Assembly (NCBI GenBank): GCA_011009095.1
Contig: VTPC01000503.1
Location: forward strand, 233,400-297,399
Source: Ignelater luminosus
Taxonomy: Eukaryota; Arthropoda; Insecta; Coleoptera; Elateridae
Length of the DNA stretch: 64,000 bases
Reading direction: 5' to 3'
Every line of letters begins with the position of its first letter. Position 1 is the stretch's first letter. Shown here one piece after another: positions 46,949 to 59,639 of this stretch. The notes below the pieces were generated by a model. That model was not told the origin of the DNA and did not search any database. It saw only the letters and a program-made list of their open reading frames with translations. The translations under genes and the position numbers were made by a program.

Positions 46949-49900
46949 AACAATATACCTTAAGCAATGGATCTTTATCATATTTTTCTTAATAAGTTAT
47001 TTATGCTTGTAAATAACGATATATCGTTTTATTATTTTCAATCTTTTCTTTTGTAAATACGTTACTCCTTTTTTAAAAATTAAGTTTAACGTCTTTCTAT
47101 AATATAAAAGCCCTCTGGTTTAATGCCCCTTGACAGTGTCTAAATTTATGGCTTGGGAACGTTAAATTTCTCTAGAATTTTTTTATAAAAATGTTTCCTT
47201 AATATTAAATTAGAGATGTATTAGGGCTTGATATAGAAGGAAATGACTTCTGAATTTATATTCTTCAGACTTCATTTTTTTGCGATTCGAGGAATTTTAT
47301 ACTCTTATCTTTTGGTTTTGTTACTCTTAAAACTATTAATCTGTCACTTTGTGTAGCATAGACAGATTTATATTTCTATACTTGCCGAGTGCAACGTCCA
47401 AATTTCTCGCTAAATTACACCCTTCTTGCATTATTTTATTGGTTGTCCTATCACCCGATATGTTGATCAATCAATTATCTATTAGTTCCACCCTCTTGGG
47501 GGGTTGGAAGTTACCTTTCTCGCTTCAGCACTCAACAGAGTTCATCTACCGCTATCGAAGCAGATGCACGCGTCTTTCGTGTCTTCTCTTGTGAAATTTT
47601 GGAACATAGAAATAATTTCACGAACTACCGAGAAATAGTTTTGAGCTAGTTTCTGCTAAGGTTAAGTTATACCTGAGTGGAAATATTGCGAATGAATTCT
47701 GTCTTTGTTAAACAATTTATAGACTTTTCCTCGGGATATTCCGGATGCGTCTTTATCATACCGTACCTCGAAAATTACCGCCAGCAGGCGGAAATTGCAA
47801 AATAATTTCACAACGAACTCTCAAAACTATCGTATCGTTATTTATCTTATAATATCTTAATATTTTTATCGAAGTTTTCTACGAGATTTGTACTGCCTCG
47901 CTGTGTATAGATATTTTGAATTCACATTGTGAAAGTAAGTATCTACATAGAGTGCAGTACAATCTCCATTTCATTTATTTGTGTATCATTCGAACCTGTG
48001 GTTAGACCCAGGCTAACATATCGCCTACTGACCTAGATACGAAGATCAGGGGTCTTCTGTTTTAAAACTATTCTAAACTAGGTCACCGACATTCTACTAC
48101 AGCTGGCGCCCTCTCAATATCGAAACTTCTAAGATTACCGTATTATTATTATAGTTTATCGTTTGCTCTAAACTCTCTTAGCTCACGACCCGTCTTCGAC
48201 TGTATAAAGGCTAGCATTACAGGTGGCGTATCGATTTTATATATGGTTACACTACCGATAGCTCACTAATCCCAATTTTTCCCGTAATAACACTTTTGAA
48301 ATCAGAAAAATATTGGGCATCTAAATATCGAGAAACAACCTCAATAAAAGAAATTAGAGGATGTTATATAATGAAATTGAGACATCATGTACAAACTTAT
48401 GAGACAATGCAAAATTCAAAGTCTTCTTCTATTGTAGATCATCTGTTCGGTGATATGTGTAAGACATTACTACAGACCCAGAAAGTTTGGCAGAGGCGCC
48501 TCACAAGCAAAGACAAATAAGCCCTTAAGAGATTTGACAGTTGACGAGAGAAAGGAGATCATAACTTTGTAATTAATTGATATAATTTGTATTGGAATAT
48601 AATATTTAACTGGTATCAAGGTTTAACGGCTTAGGTGAACGCTGTGGTGGTTATCTCACAATAGCGGAATAGGGTTCAGATATTTTTCTAATTTGTTTGT
48701 ATGGTATAGTTAGATTTTTGTTATTTGATTGATATAATTAGGCGTGCCACATAAAAAGATAAATATCTATAAGGGTGTTGCCATCAGAATGTGTTGAGAA
48801 ATATTGGAATAGAGTATGTGATTAGAATTGTTCTTTTATATGTTTAAATCGGAAAAATAGCAAAAGAATAAAAAAAGAACCGAATCAAATATTTTAACAC
48901 GTAGGAAGTGTTTGCTAAGTAATTTTGACATAGCAACAAAGACTTATTTTCCTTTAAAAGGTTGTTGACAGAAAAGCGTTTTTGCCACTATGCATCCCAG
49001 GATATTAATAACTATAATAAACCAATAAAAATGTCATTGCGTTGATCCTTTTTTATAAAAAGTTGACAGACCAAAACGATAAAAACTGTCTGGGGCAAAA
49101 TCCTAAAACGTTTCTTAATTGACTTGTTTTGTTAGATGTTGTTCACTAGGTGATGTTATGTTGATATTTTTATATGACATTTATTGCTTTGAATTTTTTG
49201 TTTTATTATTCTGTACTATTATAATTATTTATTGATTAAAGATTGTTGTTGCTTTAATTGCAATAATTATTGTGTTTTTAAATAAAATATTATTTAATAA
49301 TTTAGAGCGTTTCTCGAAAATATAGTACAAATTCTGTGACGCAATACAAGAAGGCTATAACAATACTTCTATAAAAGCTATGCTTTTAATTGTTTAAATA
49401 ACGTGCATATTTTACGTTTCATAAATTGCATCATGTAACAAAAAATGTTGCCATAATATCTTAAAACAATCGTAACAGACATTCTTGAATATTTGTGGTG
49501 ACTCTTTTTTAGAATGACGTTTTTGTAATTCTCATATAGTAAAAGGAAGCTAAGATTCCTTCTAATACTCCATTATTCTTTTCTTTTAGAAAACATGACA
49601 ATCAATTTTTTTCTCTTTATAAGGAAGTTATTTCTTCAAATTAATGTTAATCTCTAATTATATTTTCTTCATTGTTCCATCGATGACTTTACAGATTTAT
49701 TTATAAATCAGAGCCTGCTTAAACGGTAGTCAAACATATTAAAACCATTCATTCACTCTTACATAATATAAAAAAATTTCATTACGAAATTAATACAAAA
49801 TAGTTTTTTAAGGTCAAAACCTTTCATAAGGAAAACAGTAAAACGCTTTGTTACATATAATAATAATGTCTGTCCGCCGATATATCCAAATCGGCCGGGT

Positions 49901-52189
49901 GTCCTAACTTTTGTTGTTTTATAAATAAATATAAATGAAAGTTGTTGGAAGAGATAAAAATCCTAGATCACCCTGAAACGATTTTATTGTTGTCTCGGTA
50001 TATTTTATAACTTTATAACCTGAATGTGTTATTAGGTTTTTCGGGTTATCGCTGTTTAAAAAGAATTTTCAAAGGAGATTTCAATGATGGTGTCAGTAAC
50101 GAACCTTAATTTAAAAAAATAAATTTCCTTCAACAAAAGCGATTCAATAAATTAAATTTTTAATTTCCAAGCTCTTATCCTTACTTTCATGGCTTTTCTT
50201 TTAGAATGTAAATTTTCAAAATTGTGTAGGCTCTTAATTTAAATGAAAATAGAAATAATTATTGTTATTCTAATATATTCTTGAATTTTAAATTACGAAG
50301 GTTTAAGTTAAGTCGTTGAAATATTAACAACTGTGTAAACAATCAAAATAATATTTGGAAAAACAACATTTTTAAAAGTTTCCCTGTGGAATAGAACACC
50401 TGGCGTTAACTGGATCGGAACGCTTTATGTTGTTTTCAGATCGTGTAATTTAATTTTATTATGCACCTAGTGCAACTTTAAATTGCACCAATTATTCATA
50501 ATGCACAAGAAATAAAATTTATTACTTACCTCACCGATATTGTAGTACTCCATTCTAATAGCACTCAAGAACTATAATATAAAACAATGTAAGGCTGCAT
50601 GAAACAATGGCGAGTAATAGAACTCTATTTTAAATGATAATAAAAAAAGAAAAAAATTACTTAACATTTAAGCAACGTTTAACGGCCTGAAATTTTGCAA
50701 TATTTTCAGCCAATTAAAACTTGGAAAGTATTTTTGAGGACTTTTTTAATTTACGATCAGAAGGAAAGTTGATGGGTTGATATCAAAATTTTGTATCTGA
50801 AAGGCTATAGCGGTTGTTTTGTATGCGGGATGTTGGTGAATTTCGTAATGCATTTTTTGTCAGCATTGACCGCGTAAACTTGACACTGAAATTTGTGTGT
50901 ATGTGCACAATTTATAAATTGAATCTTTTTACTTTCAGATTGCGAAGGAAGATATTGACATTATTTTTTTATTTATCTTGGTGGAAAATTTAAAAAGACT
51001 CAAAGAAATTTATCAGGGTCATGAACAAATAATCAAACAAAGAATATAAACGTCAACAACACAATCAACTATTTTGCATAGAATTAGAATCTTAGTGTTA
51101 GGTAATTAAAGATCATCACTATCCTATCGATAATATGAATTCAAGGTAGACGTCGAGAGATTTTCTGTATAGATCTAGGATGTTTGTTGTGCATGAAGGT
51201 ATTTTACTAGAAGATGTATTTCTTTAGAATGCATTTCGCAACAGTAGGAATTTATTATAATCTAAAAGTTTATATGTATCCCTTTTACGCAATGGCTGAC
51301 GTAGATACGGTCTGATTGTTAGAATAATTCACTTTATTTTATTTTAAAGGTCATTTATTAAAGTGGTGTTCTATTAAGTTATATGTATTAATTATTATTT
51401 ACTCCTTGATTTGATTTCCCATTTAATAAAAGCGACTTGTAAATTGATTGGGAAGGGTGTCGTAAAATACCAGTTGTTATCTAGACAGCTGTGGAAACCT
51501 TCAAAATGTTATTATTTTAAATGTGATCGTAAACGATCCCTTTTTTTATTTGCTGTGCAGTTCTTTTTCTTTATTGCTTGCACTCTTACTTTCCGCATAT
51601 TATTTCGTAAAAAAATCAACCTTTCGTTGATTGATAATGATACCACTAACGTCAGTTAGAGCTTTGAACTTCTATGAATGCTAATTACATTTTTTTCCTT
51701 CAATATGCACTTTCAGTGTGGAGTTCTCGCATTCATAGTTGAACGGAAAAGAAAGGATTATCTATAGAGACCACACACAGGAGCTTCCGTCTGATAAACA
51801 TATATTTTACAGTAGCTATCCGAGTGATGAATAAAAGATCTGAATATTTTATGATAAAATATTTTAAGCTTGTTACAGATCTTTCATCTGTTAAATGTCT
51901 TCGAATAAGATACGTCCAACATATCAAGTTGAAACTTACATTTGATTATAAAATACAACGATGTTAACATCAATTTATTGAACGTTTTTTATCGCAACTG
52001 ATTCGATTTTATTTACTTCGCTAGGCCTTTTTTAACTATCGGATACATTTATTTTCATTGCACTAACGTGTGACCGTTAAAATTCGTTTCGTGCTCTTTT
52101 GTAAACATGATAGGGTTATTTTGGTTTTGATTTTTTTGTGTTAAACGCTGATGTGACCAACTGTAATAATTGCTGTTCATCTTCAAAAT
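46949..52189. other. AT-rich DNA; weak LTR-element hint near 48.1 kb
   Basis: About 5.2 kb without a recognisable exon. At about 48103 the string acagctggcgccctct resembles the TGGCGCC(C) primer-binding site that follows the 5' LTR of many retrotransposons, and an ORF at 48296-48520 follows. No LTR pair or polymerase domain is visible, so this is only a hint. ORFs at 47349-47594, 51411-51659 and 51733-51927 look like chance. Confidence 0.35.
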
Positions 52190-52730
52190 TTTGGTTAAGC
52201 ACATGATTCTTGACATAACCTCAGAGGAAAGAAGTCTAACGGTGTTAGATCAGGTGATCGTGCAGGCCAGGGTACTGCAGAATGCATTAATTTATAGCAT
52301 AAGAAATCAAAATAACTCTATCATATTTACATCATTAGAATCGTGACAACAAGAGCTATTCAAAACAATTTTCAATTGTTTTTTCGCCTATTTAAAAAAA
52401 TGAGTTTGATGATGGTTACTCGAAACCGAAACGTTGTACAGGAATTTTGTTAGCGTATTTTAATAGAGAACAAAAAGTGGCAATGGAAAAGTGGTTTTAG
52501 TTTTCTGATATCTCTTCAAATAAACGAAAGAAAAAATAATAACGAAAATCCAGAAATCTACTCTTTCTTAAATATCTCTGAAACTATCCAAGATATCTAA
52601 ATTTTGCAAATGCCAACAAAAAGGTCCTATAAATAGCCAACTTTCATCCCATTTAACCGATCCTATATCTCTTACCGTTTCCAAGATTCCCATACTGTAC
52701 ACCTTATCTTGGACATACTGTATAAGCCTC
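52190..52730 (-). mobile_element. Deleted transposon carrying a WPARSPDLTPLDFF fragment
   Basis: The right end, reverse complemented, reads cagtatgtccaagataagg with TA at 52731-52732. It continues with cttggaaacggtaagagata and atcggttaaatgggatg, like the outer arms at 766-1670. On the - strand about 52195-52269 reads WPARSPDLTPLDFFPLRL, the third catalytic block of the QQDGAPxH transposase group. So the element has lost the middle of its gene. The left end was not found. A shorter copy of the same sequence is at 60755-61203. Confidence 0.75.
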
Positions 52731-52732
52731 GG

Positions 52733-54339
52733 TCAGATGCATTTATAGTGTCATGATATCCTAATCCACAAGCCGTACGAATATTAGTTTTCTAAGAAAA
52801 ATAATGCTCAAGATTACAACAGATTTGATCTTACTAAAATTCTGTGTTTCTCGATAAAACTTCTGTGTACTTATTAGGAAAATAGAAAAAATAGAAAATT
52901 TTTTAAAACGGCCTTTTTCGTCAAATAACTAGATAGAATTTGCAACCCTTTGATAATGGAATGATGATTTTCCCGAAATAATTGGCTTAATTGTTTTTGA
53001 ATAAGATGCTATTACATTTAGGCAATTGGAGTAGGATTGTATTTATGAGGTCAATTTGCCTAAAAGAAATATCCAATAGAATGAAGCAATTAGAAAATTA
53101 GATAGCAATGACAGAACTTCAAGAATTCCTGTGAAAAGTATAATAAAAATATTATCATTCAGCTAAATATTTGTTGTTCTTTCCTTCTATAGTGCTATAA
53201 TTAGTAAGCAAAGCACTTTCCTTATGCCTGTGCAACCACACTATTATTAATCAAAACAAATAGTTTTTAGATAATTTTTCTAATTAAGAAAATCGAAATA
53301 AAAGTTATTCGAAAAGCATACCATAAACTAAAGCCTGCTTAGATAGGGTAAAACAAAATTTGCAGTAATTAATACAGAATTCTAGAATTTCTTATTTATG
53401 ATACAATAATAAGACAATTAGTTAAAAGAATGGTGTGTTGATCCTTGGTATTGCCGTTTTGAGTTTTCTGCATTGAAATAAAATTGTATCGAGTACAGAG
53501 AGTTTTAAGATTATTTTGTGAACTCACAGGCAGGGCCCTCTCCAGACGTTAATCCAGTGTGTACACATGTAGGAGCTGTAACGAGAGATGTAAACTGCAT
53601 ATCCGAAGGCCAAATGCAATAAATAGTTTCAACATCTTGTATGCGTTATCATCATTCAATTTGACCACAAAATCCAAGCAGAATTAGACCGTATTAATTT
53701 TGTTAATGGTACATGCCATCAACAATTCCATTTTTTATAGTATGACGTCTAAAAGACGCCTACTTCGCCATTAAATAATGTCTTTTTGCAGCAATATCTT
53801 TGTTTTGTACTATTCCAAATAAAACTCGACAGGTTTTTGTAAAACATTGTTTATTATCAACCATAGAAACATCACATCATTCGAACCACATAAATATTAA
53901 AACCAAAACTTCAAAAAAAAAAACCATCGGCAATGCAACTTGAATTCACCGTTGCAGTCAAATGACATTTCACATAAAGCAATTCAAAGAGCTCGCAGAT
54001 CCATTGCATCATTATTAATTTTATTACATTTTCACATCTTGATATAATGTGTGTGAGCTGTAACATTTTGATGTATTTTCAAACGTGAATGTGACAACTG
54101 ATGATTAATAAATCACGTGAAATAGACGTCACTTCACTAGCTGTATACTTCTCAATATTTTTTTAAGTTTCGATGCAGGAACCAAGACGATTTGTATCCG
54201 CACGAATTAAATCCGCTTAAGATATTTTCAATTGAGATCCCTGTGTTTGTTGTCAGTGTAATATACAGAGTGTTACGTAATGTTATGTACTTATTTTAAT
54301 GGGCGATTCTTAGGCCAATTCTAAGTCGAAAAGTTCATA
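52733..54339. other. AT-rich DNA, no gene seen
   Basis: No recognisable exon or element. tatacagagtgttacg at about 54262 looks like another MITE end without a partner. Confidence 0.45.
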
Positions 54340-54888
54340 TTAATGTATGTCCTAAAATGCTTGGTTTTCGATATACAGGGTGTTGAAGTTTTTATTTCTT
54401 TTCGGTTTTTACCAAAAATTTCGAAAGTCGTTTACGTTATTACATAAAACGTTTCCTTAGCAACGGACAAAGCTAACTTAATTTTATGTAAACGGTTTTC
54501 GCTTAGGAACGAGTTGCAGATATCCATGTAATGAGTAATCTCGGTAATATTTTAATTATTTTCTTTAAAATGGTAAGCTATATGAAAAACATGAAAGAGG
54601 CTTTTTTTGTTTATAATGGAATGGTAATTAATAATAAAATAACACTTTCGAAAAAATCAGTGGCGTAACAGTTTTTTTTTTTTTTTGTTAAAATTGTATC
54701 GCCACTGGTTAAATAAAAGAAAAAACAGTTTTCGGTCGAAAAGTGTATTTTTATACCACAACAATCTATACTAAAATGTAGTGTAATATCTGAAACGGTT
54801 TTCGAAATTTTTGGTAAAAACCGAAAAAAAATTAAAGGCTTCAACATCCTGTACATGGAGAACCAAGCATTTTAGGACACACAAGCTC
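54340..54888. mobile_element. Foldback MITE inside a second inverted repeat
   Basis: The inner element 54376-54851 starts cagggtgttgaag and ends cttcaacatcctg, with TA at 54374-54375 and 54852-54853. Its arms of about 65 bp include ttcggtttttaccaaaaattt. Directly outside, a further inverted repeat (tgtcctaaaatgcttggtt at about 54346 and aaccaagcattttaggaca at about 54862) continues the symmetry. So the inner element sits at the centre of an older palindrome, or the pair is one element with the TA-like sites internal. No recognisable protein. Confidence 0.8.
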
Positions 54889-57459
54889 AGTATCTTGCAG
54901 GAAATTTATTACAGTTTCCAAAACTGCCCTTTAATTTTCTGTACGATCATTGGTTGCTGAGATATCGATGATTAAAGACAAAAGGATCCTTTTCCATTAA
55001 AAGTCTGATATCTCGGTGAAGAATGGTCGTATCGATGTTTTAAAAAAAGGAAATTGAAGCTGAACAAGCTACCCGGTCCAAGCAATGGTTTAGCTGAAAA
55101 AAATTTTTCCGAGTCCGTGGACCCAAAAAAAAATTGCAAAAGCTCCTAAAAATTCTTGACTAAAAGATCTGAAAACTAGAATCTTGAAACTTCAAATTGC
55201 TTTTTTAAAATCTCGATACGAGCATTTTTCACTGAGATGCAGCATTTCTAAAATCACTAAAAAATTTGGGAAATTTTTCTGTTCCTTTAATTCTTTCCAT
55301 TAGTGTAATATATTTTCCGCCAATCTACGGATTTTTCTTAGGGAGTTTTATGTAAGTACATTATCGTATCTTCTACCTCATACCTCTTATTATGTTCCCT
55401 ATTGTACTGTAATACTACATGTATCTATAAAATACCAGGCATACGCGAACTGAGGTGATAGCATACTCACATTTAATCTCCTGGACGTTAACGCATCTAT
55501 TATTCATTCACTGAAAAGAATAAAGCAGTAAAATTTAAAAACAGCTATTTTATTTTGTCACTCGGTGAACGCTCTGATTGGTCGAATTAGATGCTTGTTC
55601 TCATGAGTCATGACGCTGATTTACGTATAATAAATGTCATTTGACAATGACCTTAGTTTTTTTTAGATTTTTAATATAAAATGTGAGGTAACGACATTGT
55701 ATACGTCAAAAACCTAACCTTAAACACAGAAAATTAAATTTTACTTAAAATCTCATGTAAACATTCAGCTCACAATATGAATGTATGAATGAAATTAGAA
55801 GAAGAATTCTCAATAATAAAAAAATAATACTGCCTGCAATAAAAGGTAAGAAATCAAATATCAGATCTACTGTATTATGAAGTGAAGAGTATTCTAGTAG
55901 AAAAGCAGTAGTTTTTTTTTCTTAACCTGCCCTTTTCTAGAAGTTGTAATAAACAAGAGAGTTTTATTATTCTAAACATAAATGTCTTATCAACGAAGTA
56001 TCTGTAAATTTAAATGTATTCGACTAATATATGTAAGAGGATCAAATAATGGATATATTCTTGTCGAGCCACTTCTCGCCTGCTTTTGTTAGTAATAATA
56101 ATAATGAAACTAAGAAATTGTTTAAATTATCCTTCATTACAGTCTGCTCATTTAATCTTGATTTTAAATAATGCATTTTTTATTACATTTCATCAAGGAA
56201 TACAATTTACTACACAAGTTACGTACGTGTAAAAAATGAAAGTAACACGGAAAACCACGTGTTGTACGAGTTAAAAATAGCTTTTTAATTAACATTGTAA
56301 TAATAATATTTATTCGCTGGACAAAAAAAATCATTTGTCATTTTATGTATTTAACAAGGTAACCGAAATTTTTCCTCAATAAAATTTGTCAGGTGCGTGC
56401 GTCAGCGCGGTTTAAAATTTCAAACGTTTGATCTGGTTAAAAAACAATGTATTTCATATTCAGGGCCACACACATATGGTGAGAGAAAGAACAATTCTCC
56501 GTTAATTTATGATTTATAAATATCATTAAAGCGGCTGAACGCGTAATAAATAATCGAACGTAATTCCGTAGCAAATACCTGGCGTATCCTGAAATGAAAA
56601 TGTTCATCTAATGTCAAAAATTGCAAAATACCTGTATTAGCGCAATTACGCGCCAGCGTTTAATATTTCCTAGTTTTAAATATAGACTTTGCGACCTTGC
56701 AGTACGTTAAACCGCATCATTTTTCTTTTCTGCGGTTTTTATTTCGGACCACTAATATCTCCCGGCTCGTATTTACAACAATAACCGGCAATTATTAACA
56801 CAAATACAAGCTAATTATTTTTTTGTTGATTATAGGTTGCATACAAATGACGAAAAAAATTCATCCTTGAATGGTTATGTACGTCAATAACCGAAAATAA
56901 TCGAGAAGCAAATGAGACTTTTTAAAAGTTCTTATCTTGTTAATTGTTTGTTTTTATTATGTTAGGCGTGCGCCGACCCGGTAGCGCGAACAATGAACTT
57001 GTTGCATGCAAAAAAAGTCTATACAAAAAAAGGAACAAAATTTGAATGTGAATTATCGAAATGGAGAGCGAAGCATGCGATTATCCAATTAGTGGCACGT
57101 TTCGAATGTAGTATGTATGGAGTTCGAAAAGGAATTTGAATGTAAATTGCACTTTTTGAATAGAATAGAAATGTGTGTGTGATGTATTCTCTAGAAGATT
57201 TATGTACATTATTTCTGAAGCATGCAAGAATTCGCATCTTTCTAACAAAAAATGTATAGAAAATTATGGTAATCATTTCAGATTCAGTTTGTTATGCCGA
57301 ACACATAAAAAATGAATGATGAATGCCGGTTTACATTCTGAAAAGAAATTAACTATTGTTTTTCATCCAGAGTTTAAATGTAATGTCCGACTAACACATT
57401 AAAATTCAATTATTTGGCTAAGAAACTTGTACACTCGGATTAAAAATTAAACTCCTCTA
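54889..57459. other. AT-rich DNA, no gene seen
   Basis: No recognisable exon. The - strand ORF at 57019-57276 matches nothing I know. Confidence 0.45.
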
Positions 57460-57461
57460 TA

Positions 57462-58804
57462 CAGGGTGTCTATTTATTTGAAAACCTTCAATGGGGCTAT
57501 ATCATCTTTTTTAAAAAGGGATCATAGAATGCTTAAAACCATTTTGGTAGTATGGAGGTGGAACCAAAATGACCTTAAAAGATGGCGCTACCCTCAACCC
57601 CCCACTCTTCAGCCACCCCTACTTCAAAATCTTAAGTAGCAACCCTTCGCATGTGACACATCATTGGAAAGTTCTTGAAAAATGCTTTTCATTGGTACCA
57701 TGCAAATGTAATTTTGAGTAAGTAATTGTTAACTGATGCAATAATAAGGTATAGGGATCATTGTGAGCTACTTAATTCGATTTAACCACGCCAGACAATT
57801 GCTATGGATTTATTACTATTTTTTCACGAAAATAAAACATTTTATTTAATAAATTGTTCAAAATGTCCACCATTTTATTCTAAACAGTAGTATAATCGAT
57901 TTTGAAACTCCGTTCTTACAGAGGACAAAAATCCAGATGCGTCAAATCTGATCATTGTATGGGACCTCTTCTGCCAATCCCTTAGCGAGGAAATCTGTGG
58001 TGTAGAAACTGTCGAACGGTCTCTACTTAGTGAGGTGGTGCCCCGTCCTGTTGAAAATGTATTAAGTCTTCACGCAAATGCATGTTTCCATCCACATCTT
58101 TCTGGTTCTTCACCTCATTAACGATAAGAGATTTGGCCGTATTTTGCAATAATTCTAAGTAGATTTCTCCATTCAAATTTTGTTGAATAAAGAGAGGACC
58201 GATAACTGTATCTTCAAAAATACCCGCCCACACGTTAAGTTTCTGGGGTTGTTGTGTATATTCTTCCCGAAAAATATGTGAATTGTTATCAAACAAATAG
58301 TTTTCACCAATTCCGGAATACGAATCTTCTTGGTTATTTCTTTACAAAATCACCCTAGGCCAATTCTTGATCGATCGATCGTGGTTCTGCACGTTTTTTA
58401 TTTGCTAGCGATCCCGTTTCTTTAAATTTCAAGATTAATTGACGGACGTGTGTATGACTGACATAGATAAAAATTAATTCAACCCTCTCTAGCAACGTGT
58501 ACACTTGACTTCACAGATTTCATTTGATGACTCCAGAAGAATATTAAACAATGAAATAATTGCCTGATAATTACTTGCCCAAAATTACCTTTATGTGGTA
58601 TCAATGAAAAGCATTGTTCAAGAGCTTTCCAACAATGTATCGCATGCGGGGGGTTGCTATTTAAGATGTTGAGTTGAGGATGGCGATACATTTGTAAGGT
58701 CATTTTGGTTCTCCCTCCATACTACCGAAACGGTTTTAAGCATTTTACGATACCTTCAAAAAGAAAAAATACAGCCCATTGAAAGTTTTCAAATAGAAAC
58801 CCTG
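57462..58804 (-). mobile_element. Full-length transposon with ~270-bp TIRs
   Basis: TA (57460-57461) precedes cagggtgtctatttatttg. The right end, reverse complemented, begins caggGtttctatttg after TA (58805-58806). The arms stay alignable for about 270 bp (to about 57740 and 58535), sharing ccatactaccraaaygg, tagcaacccyycgcatg, cattggaaag and caatgcttttcattg-type strings. 1343 bp. The - strand gene between the arms encodes a DDE/D transposase, now broken. Confidence 0.92.
57850..58460 (-). pseudogene. Broken transposase of the QQDGAPxH group
   Basis: Reading down from 58460: THVRQLILKFKETGSLANKK (the helix-turn-helix region typical of this group), then after frameshifts FREEYTQQPQKLNVWAGIF, EDTVIGPLFIQQNLNGEIYL, ELLQNTAKSL and LIHFQQDGAPPH (58027-58296), the second catalytic D. 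A stop follows PPH where the family has H-Y/F. The same frame continues VETVRQFLHHRFP, then GRRGPIQ and DLTHLDFCPL, a worn third catalytic block. The family's mid-region is shortened. The first catalytic D is not readable. Inactive as it stands. Confidence 0.85.
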
Positions 58805-58812
58805 TATGTATA

Positions 58813-59637
58813 TAGGGTGGCTGAAAGATCGTTCATCAACCTATAACTATTTTATTTTTAAAGATATGAACAAAATGCAAAGGTGAAAGTTGTTTGATGT
58901 AATAAGAAGCATAATATCATGCATTGAAAAAAAAATTTAACGCCTACTGTTTTCACATAACATCAACTAATTTGAATGTTTAAATGGAACACCCAATATA
59001 TTTCTCAAAATTCTGAATACACCTGAAATTTTCTTTTCAACCATATAACATACCTAACGATTTTCTTCAGGACTTGGCCTGCAAGATCCCCCGATTTATC
59101 AATTCTGGATTACTTCTTTATAGGGCTTTTTAAAAGATCATGTTTATGTAACACCATCAGCAAGTCTAAATGAGTTGAAAAATAAAAATGCTGCAGCTAT
59201 AGCATTAGTTACGCCAGAGATGCTACAACACGCTAGGCATAATTTAATTCTCAGAGCAGAAAAATTTAGTTTTCAACTTATTTAGACTTGCTGATGGAGT
59301 TACATGAACTTGATCTTTTAAAAAGCCCCATAAGAAGTATCCAGAATTGATAAATCGGGGGAAGCTTGCAAGCCGAGACCTCAAGAAAATCGTTAAGTAT
59401 GTTGTATGGTTGAGAAGAGAATTTCATGTGTATTCAGAATTTCGAGAAATATATAGGGTGTTTCATCTAAATAATAAAAGTTAGTTGATGTTACACGAAA
59501 ACAGTAGGCGTTGAGTTTTCTTTCAATGCATGACATTATGCCTCTTATTGCATCAAACAACTTTCACCTTTGAATTGTTTTCATATCTTTAAAAATAAGA
59601 TAGTTATAGGCTGGTGAACGATTTTTCAGCCACTCTG
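58813..59637. mobile_element. 825-bp foldback element with transposase ends in both arms
   Basis: The left end tagggtggctgaaagatcg follows TA (58811-58812). The right end, reverse complemented, reads cagagtggctgaaaaatcg before TA (59638-59639). The two halves mirror each other to within about 50 bp of the centre near 59225. Mirrored landmarks: tcatgcattg near 58920 and 59527, aacacccaatatattt near 58990 and 59455, cccccgatttatcaattctgga near 59089 and 59345, and agcaagtctaaat near 59160 and 59284. The only coding content is the 3' end of a transposase gene, present once in each orientation. The neighbouring long-TIR transposon ends at 58804. Confidence 0.9.
59075..59283 (+). pseudogene. C-terminal transposase fragment in the foldback's left arm and loop
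   Basis: From 59075: WPARSPDLSILDYF, the third catalytic block. After a one-base frameshift at about 59113-59133 it continues FLKDHVYVTPSASLNELKN, then AAAIALVTPEMLQHARHN and LILRAEKFSFQLI to a stop, the usual C-terminus of the QQDGAPxH group. The right arm encodes the same start on the - strand (SPDLSILD, then FLWGFLKDQVHV with a frameshift between). The catalytic core is absent, so it makes no active enzyme. Confidence 0.8.
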
Positions 59638-59639
59638 TA

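Noticed and set aside
47349-47594. 81-codon + ORF
   Set aside because: No recognisable domain and no coding signature beyond the open frame.
48098-48520. LTR retrotransposon (tggcgccc primer-binding-like site plus ORF)
   Set aside because: No LTR pair, polypurine tract or polymerase motif; an 8-bp match is weak.
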